Below the pieces are notes generated by a model. The model was not told the DNA's origin, searched no databases, and saw nothing but the letters and a program-made list of their open reading frames with translations. From Brevibacterium sp. UMB1308A (GTDB lineage: Bacteria; Actinomycetota; Actinomycetes; Actinomycetales; Brevibacteriaceae), in NCBI RefSeq assembly GCF_030230605.1, contig NZ_JASPDO010000002.1:1-64000 (forward strand): DNA of 64,000 nucleotides, written 5' to 3'. Made by a program: the position numbers and the translations under genes. Below are positions 62,923 through 64,000 of this stretch, piece by piece. Positions within the stretch are counted from its first letter, which is position 1, and every line of letters starts with the position of its first letter.

Positions 62923-63839
62923 TGCACAGTGAAGACAAGCGTTACGCCAGTAGCCTGCAGGACACTGCCGAAATCCCCAAGGTCCCTACGCAGCCCACAG
63001 GCACTACGCAACCCAAGGTCACAGCGAAACCCAAAGGCACTACGAAGGTGGTAACGACCTCGGCGGGGGTATCCCGGTGGTGGGCAATCCCGCTCATGGC
63101 GATGTCGATTGCGTTGGTGGTACTGGCCGGGCTGCTGTTTGTGAACCTCCGTACGGACGGGGCGGCCAGCGAGGCCGAGGAAGTCGTGGAGATTCCAGCG
63201 CCCGTTGCGCCCTCCATGCCTGCCGTTGACCCGGTGACGGGCGGGGTTGCCGTCGATAACCCGTGGTTGCGAGAGACGAGCGAAAGGTCGGGGATCCCGC
63301 AACGTGTTCTGCAGGCGTATGTCGCGGCAACGGTGTGGGCTGCCCAGCGCAGTCCGCAGTGTGGGTTGTCGTGGAATACGTTGGCTGGAATCGGCAAGAT
63401 CGAGACCGATCACGGACGCTACAAGGGCGCCCGCGTCGATGACTCCGGCGAGGTCACGCCGCACCTCTTTGGGGTTCAGCTGCGTGGTGATGGGACGGCG
63501 CATATTCGCGACACAGACGGCGGGCAACTCGACGGCGACCGGACACACGACCGCGCTGTGGGCCCAATGCAGTTCATTCCAACCACATGGAACCAGTTTG
63601 CTGTGGACGGTAACGGCGACGGTGAGAAAGACCCGCACAACATTGACGATGCGACAGCGTCCGCAGCTGCTTTTCTGTGTGCGAACAACCGGAACCTGAC
63701 CGACGTGAACGGGTACACGGACGCGATCAAGGCATACAACCCGTCGGATCAATACGTGCGCGACGTGGCAAATGAAGCGCAACGCATTGCCCAAGTTGTG
63801 GGTCAGGCTGCGCAAAGCGAGCAAAACGGCGCAATATAA
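62922..63839 (+). CDS. Membrane-anchored lytic transglycosylase
   Basis: A 305-aa cell-wall enzyme. Residues 1-50 are cytoplasmic and Thr/Lys-rich; a helix lies at about 52-75 (WWAIPLMAMSIALVVLAGLL). The catalytic domain begins at about 115: CGLSWNTLAGIGKIETDHGR gives the glutamate in KIETDH, then AVGPMQFIPTTWNQFAVDG and DDATASAAAFLC. It cleaves peptidoglycan glycan strands. It shares the A of the upstream stop, so it belongs to the repeat/ABC operon and could open space in the wall for surface-protein placement. Confidence 0.88.
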   Translation: MHSEDKRYASSLQDTAEIPKVPTQPTGTTQPKVTAKPKGTTKVVTTSAGVSRWWAIPLMAMSIALVVLAGLLFVNLRTDGAASEAEEVVEIPAPVAPSMPAVDPVTGGVAVDNPWLRETSERSGIPQRVLQAYVAATVWAAQRSPQCGLSWNTLAGIGKIETDHGRYKGARVDDSGEVTPHLFGVQLRGDGTAHIRDTDGGQLDGDRTHDRAVGPMQFIPTTWNQFAVDGNGDGEKDPHNIDDATASAAAFLCANNRNLTDVNGYTDAIKAYNPSDQYVRDVANEAQRIAQVVGQAAQSEQNGAI

Positions 63840-64000
63840 TGCGTAGTCTCGTTCGCTTTGCGCCGTTTGTTAAGGCCGTTTGGCTGATGGAGCCCGAGGT
63901 GTCGGTAGGGTAAGGGGCATGAGAAGCCCGCTACGACCTCGGGAAGGGATCAGCGCAACCCGGTTGCGCGCACCTGGCGGCAATCAGACGCACTCCCGCC
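63840..64000. other. Terminal non-coding stretch
   Basis: No gene is seen. AAACGGCGCAA (63824-63834) can pair with TTGCGCCGTTT (63858-63868) around a 23-nt loop, a possible weak terminator of the seven-gene chain. A CCGAGGTG octamer is at 63894-63901 and a GACCTCGG variant near 63935. Confidence 0.35.

Noticed and set aside
62790..63824. Long minus-strand ORF (344 codons) opposite the lytic transglycosylase
   Set aside because: It is antisense to a protein with clear family motifs, has no recognisable domain and a composition expected of a shadow frame.

Overview
This window comes from the chromosome of a moderately high-GC actinobacterium. The evidence is the pmt/rsmI/metG/tatD order, paired CIRCE sites before groES-groEL, a galU/Glp-like/rimJ/SepX(GlpR)-like block, an FmdB protein with a serine-rich tail, an LPXTG surface protein and the actinobacterial 'anchored repeat' ABC system. 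A Micrococcales or Brevibacterium-like host is plausible, but the genus cannot be fixed from the sequence alone. I saw no prophage and no CRISPR array.

Layout. 0-8.7 kb: tRNA-Arg(CCT), a thiolase, a very large DUF4011-type helicase-like protein with eroded ATPase motifs, mscL, a SAF-domain protein, an FmdB zinc ribbon and 5-formyl-THF cyclo-ligase. 8.7-12.3 kb: galU followed by a small MogA/MoaB-like protein, a RimJ-type acetyltransferase and a SepX/GlpR-like membrane protein; by position this is a cell-division locus. 12.4-30.6 kb: metabolic genes, comprising two succinate-semialdehyde dehydrogenases, an ornithine cyclodeaminase-like enzyme, a MatC/SLC13-type permease divergent from a quinone-reductase/enoyl-CoA hydratase/acyl-CoA ligase operon, tandem DUF805 membrane proteins, fhs and the metNIQ methionine importer.

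30.8-47.6 kb: a cell-surface glycan region. It holds two tandem acyltransferase-3/SGNH genes, the second split by an IS3-family element with clear target duplication; a GtrB/GtrA/GT-C trio; and an opposite-strand cluster with NeuB, a NeuA-HAD phosphatase fusion, a GT2 and two polysialyltransferase-like proteins, which predicts a surface polymer of sialic acid or Kdn. A protein O-mannosyltransferase follows. This region looks compositionally different from its surroundings.

47.7-54.0 kb: housekeeping genes rsmI, metG, tatD and the heat-shock groES-groEL operon under two CIRCE operators. 54.1-63.8 kb: seven genes chained by 1-8 bp overlaps: an LPRTG-anchored repeat protein, a ZnuA-like lipoprotein carrying inserted repeat segments, a membrane-anchored repeat protein, ABC ATPase, ABC permease, a second surface repeat protein and a lytic transglycosylase. 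This is the best candidate for an under-described system: a metal-type importer physically tied to cell-wall proteins.

Across the window the octamer CCGAGGTG/CACCTCGG occurs about 38 times, roughly ten times my hand estimate of chance. It is missing from the 32.5-46.5 kb glycan region and sometimes forms inverted pairs with a 5-nt spacer. It behaves like a genome-wide signature sequence, of uptake, Chi or architecture type, that the acquired region lacks.
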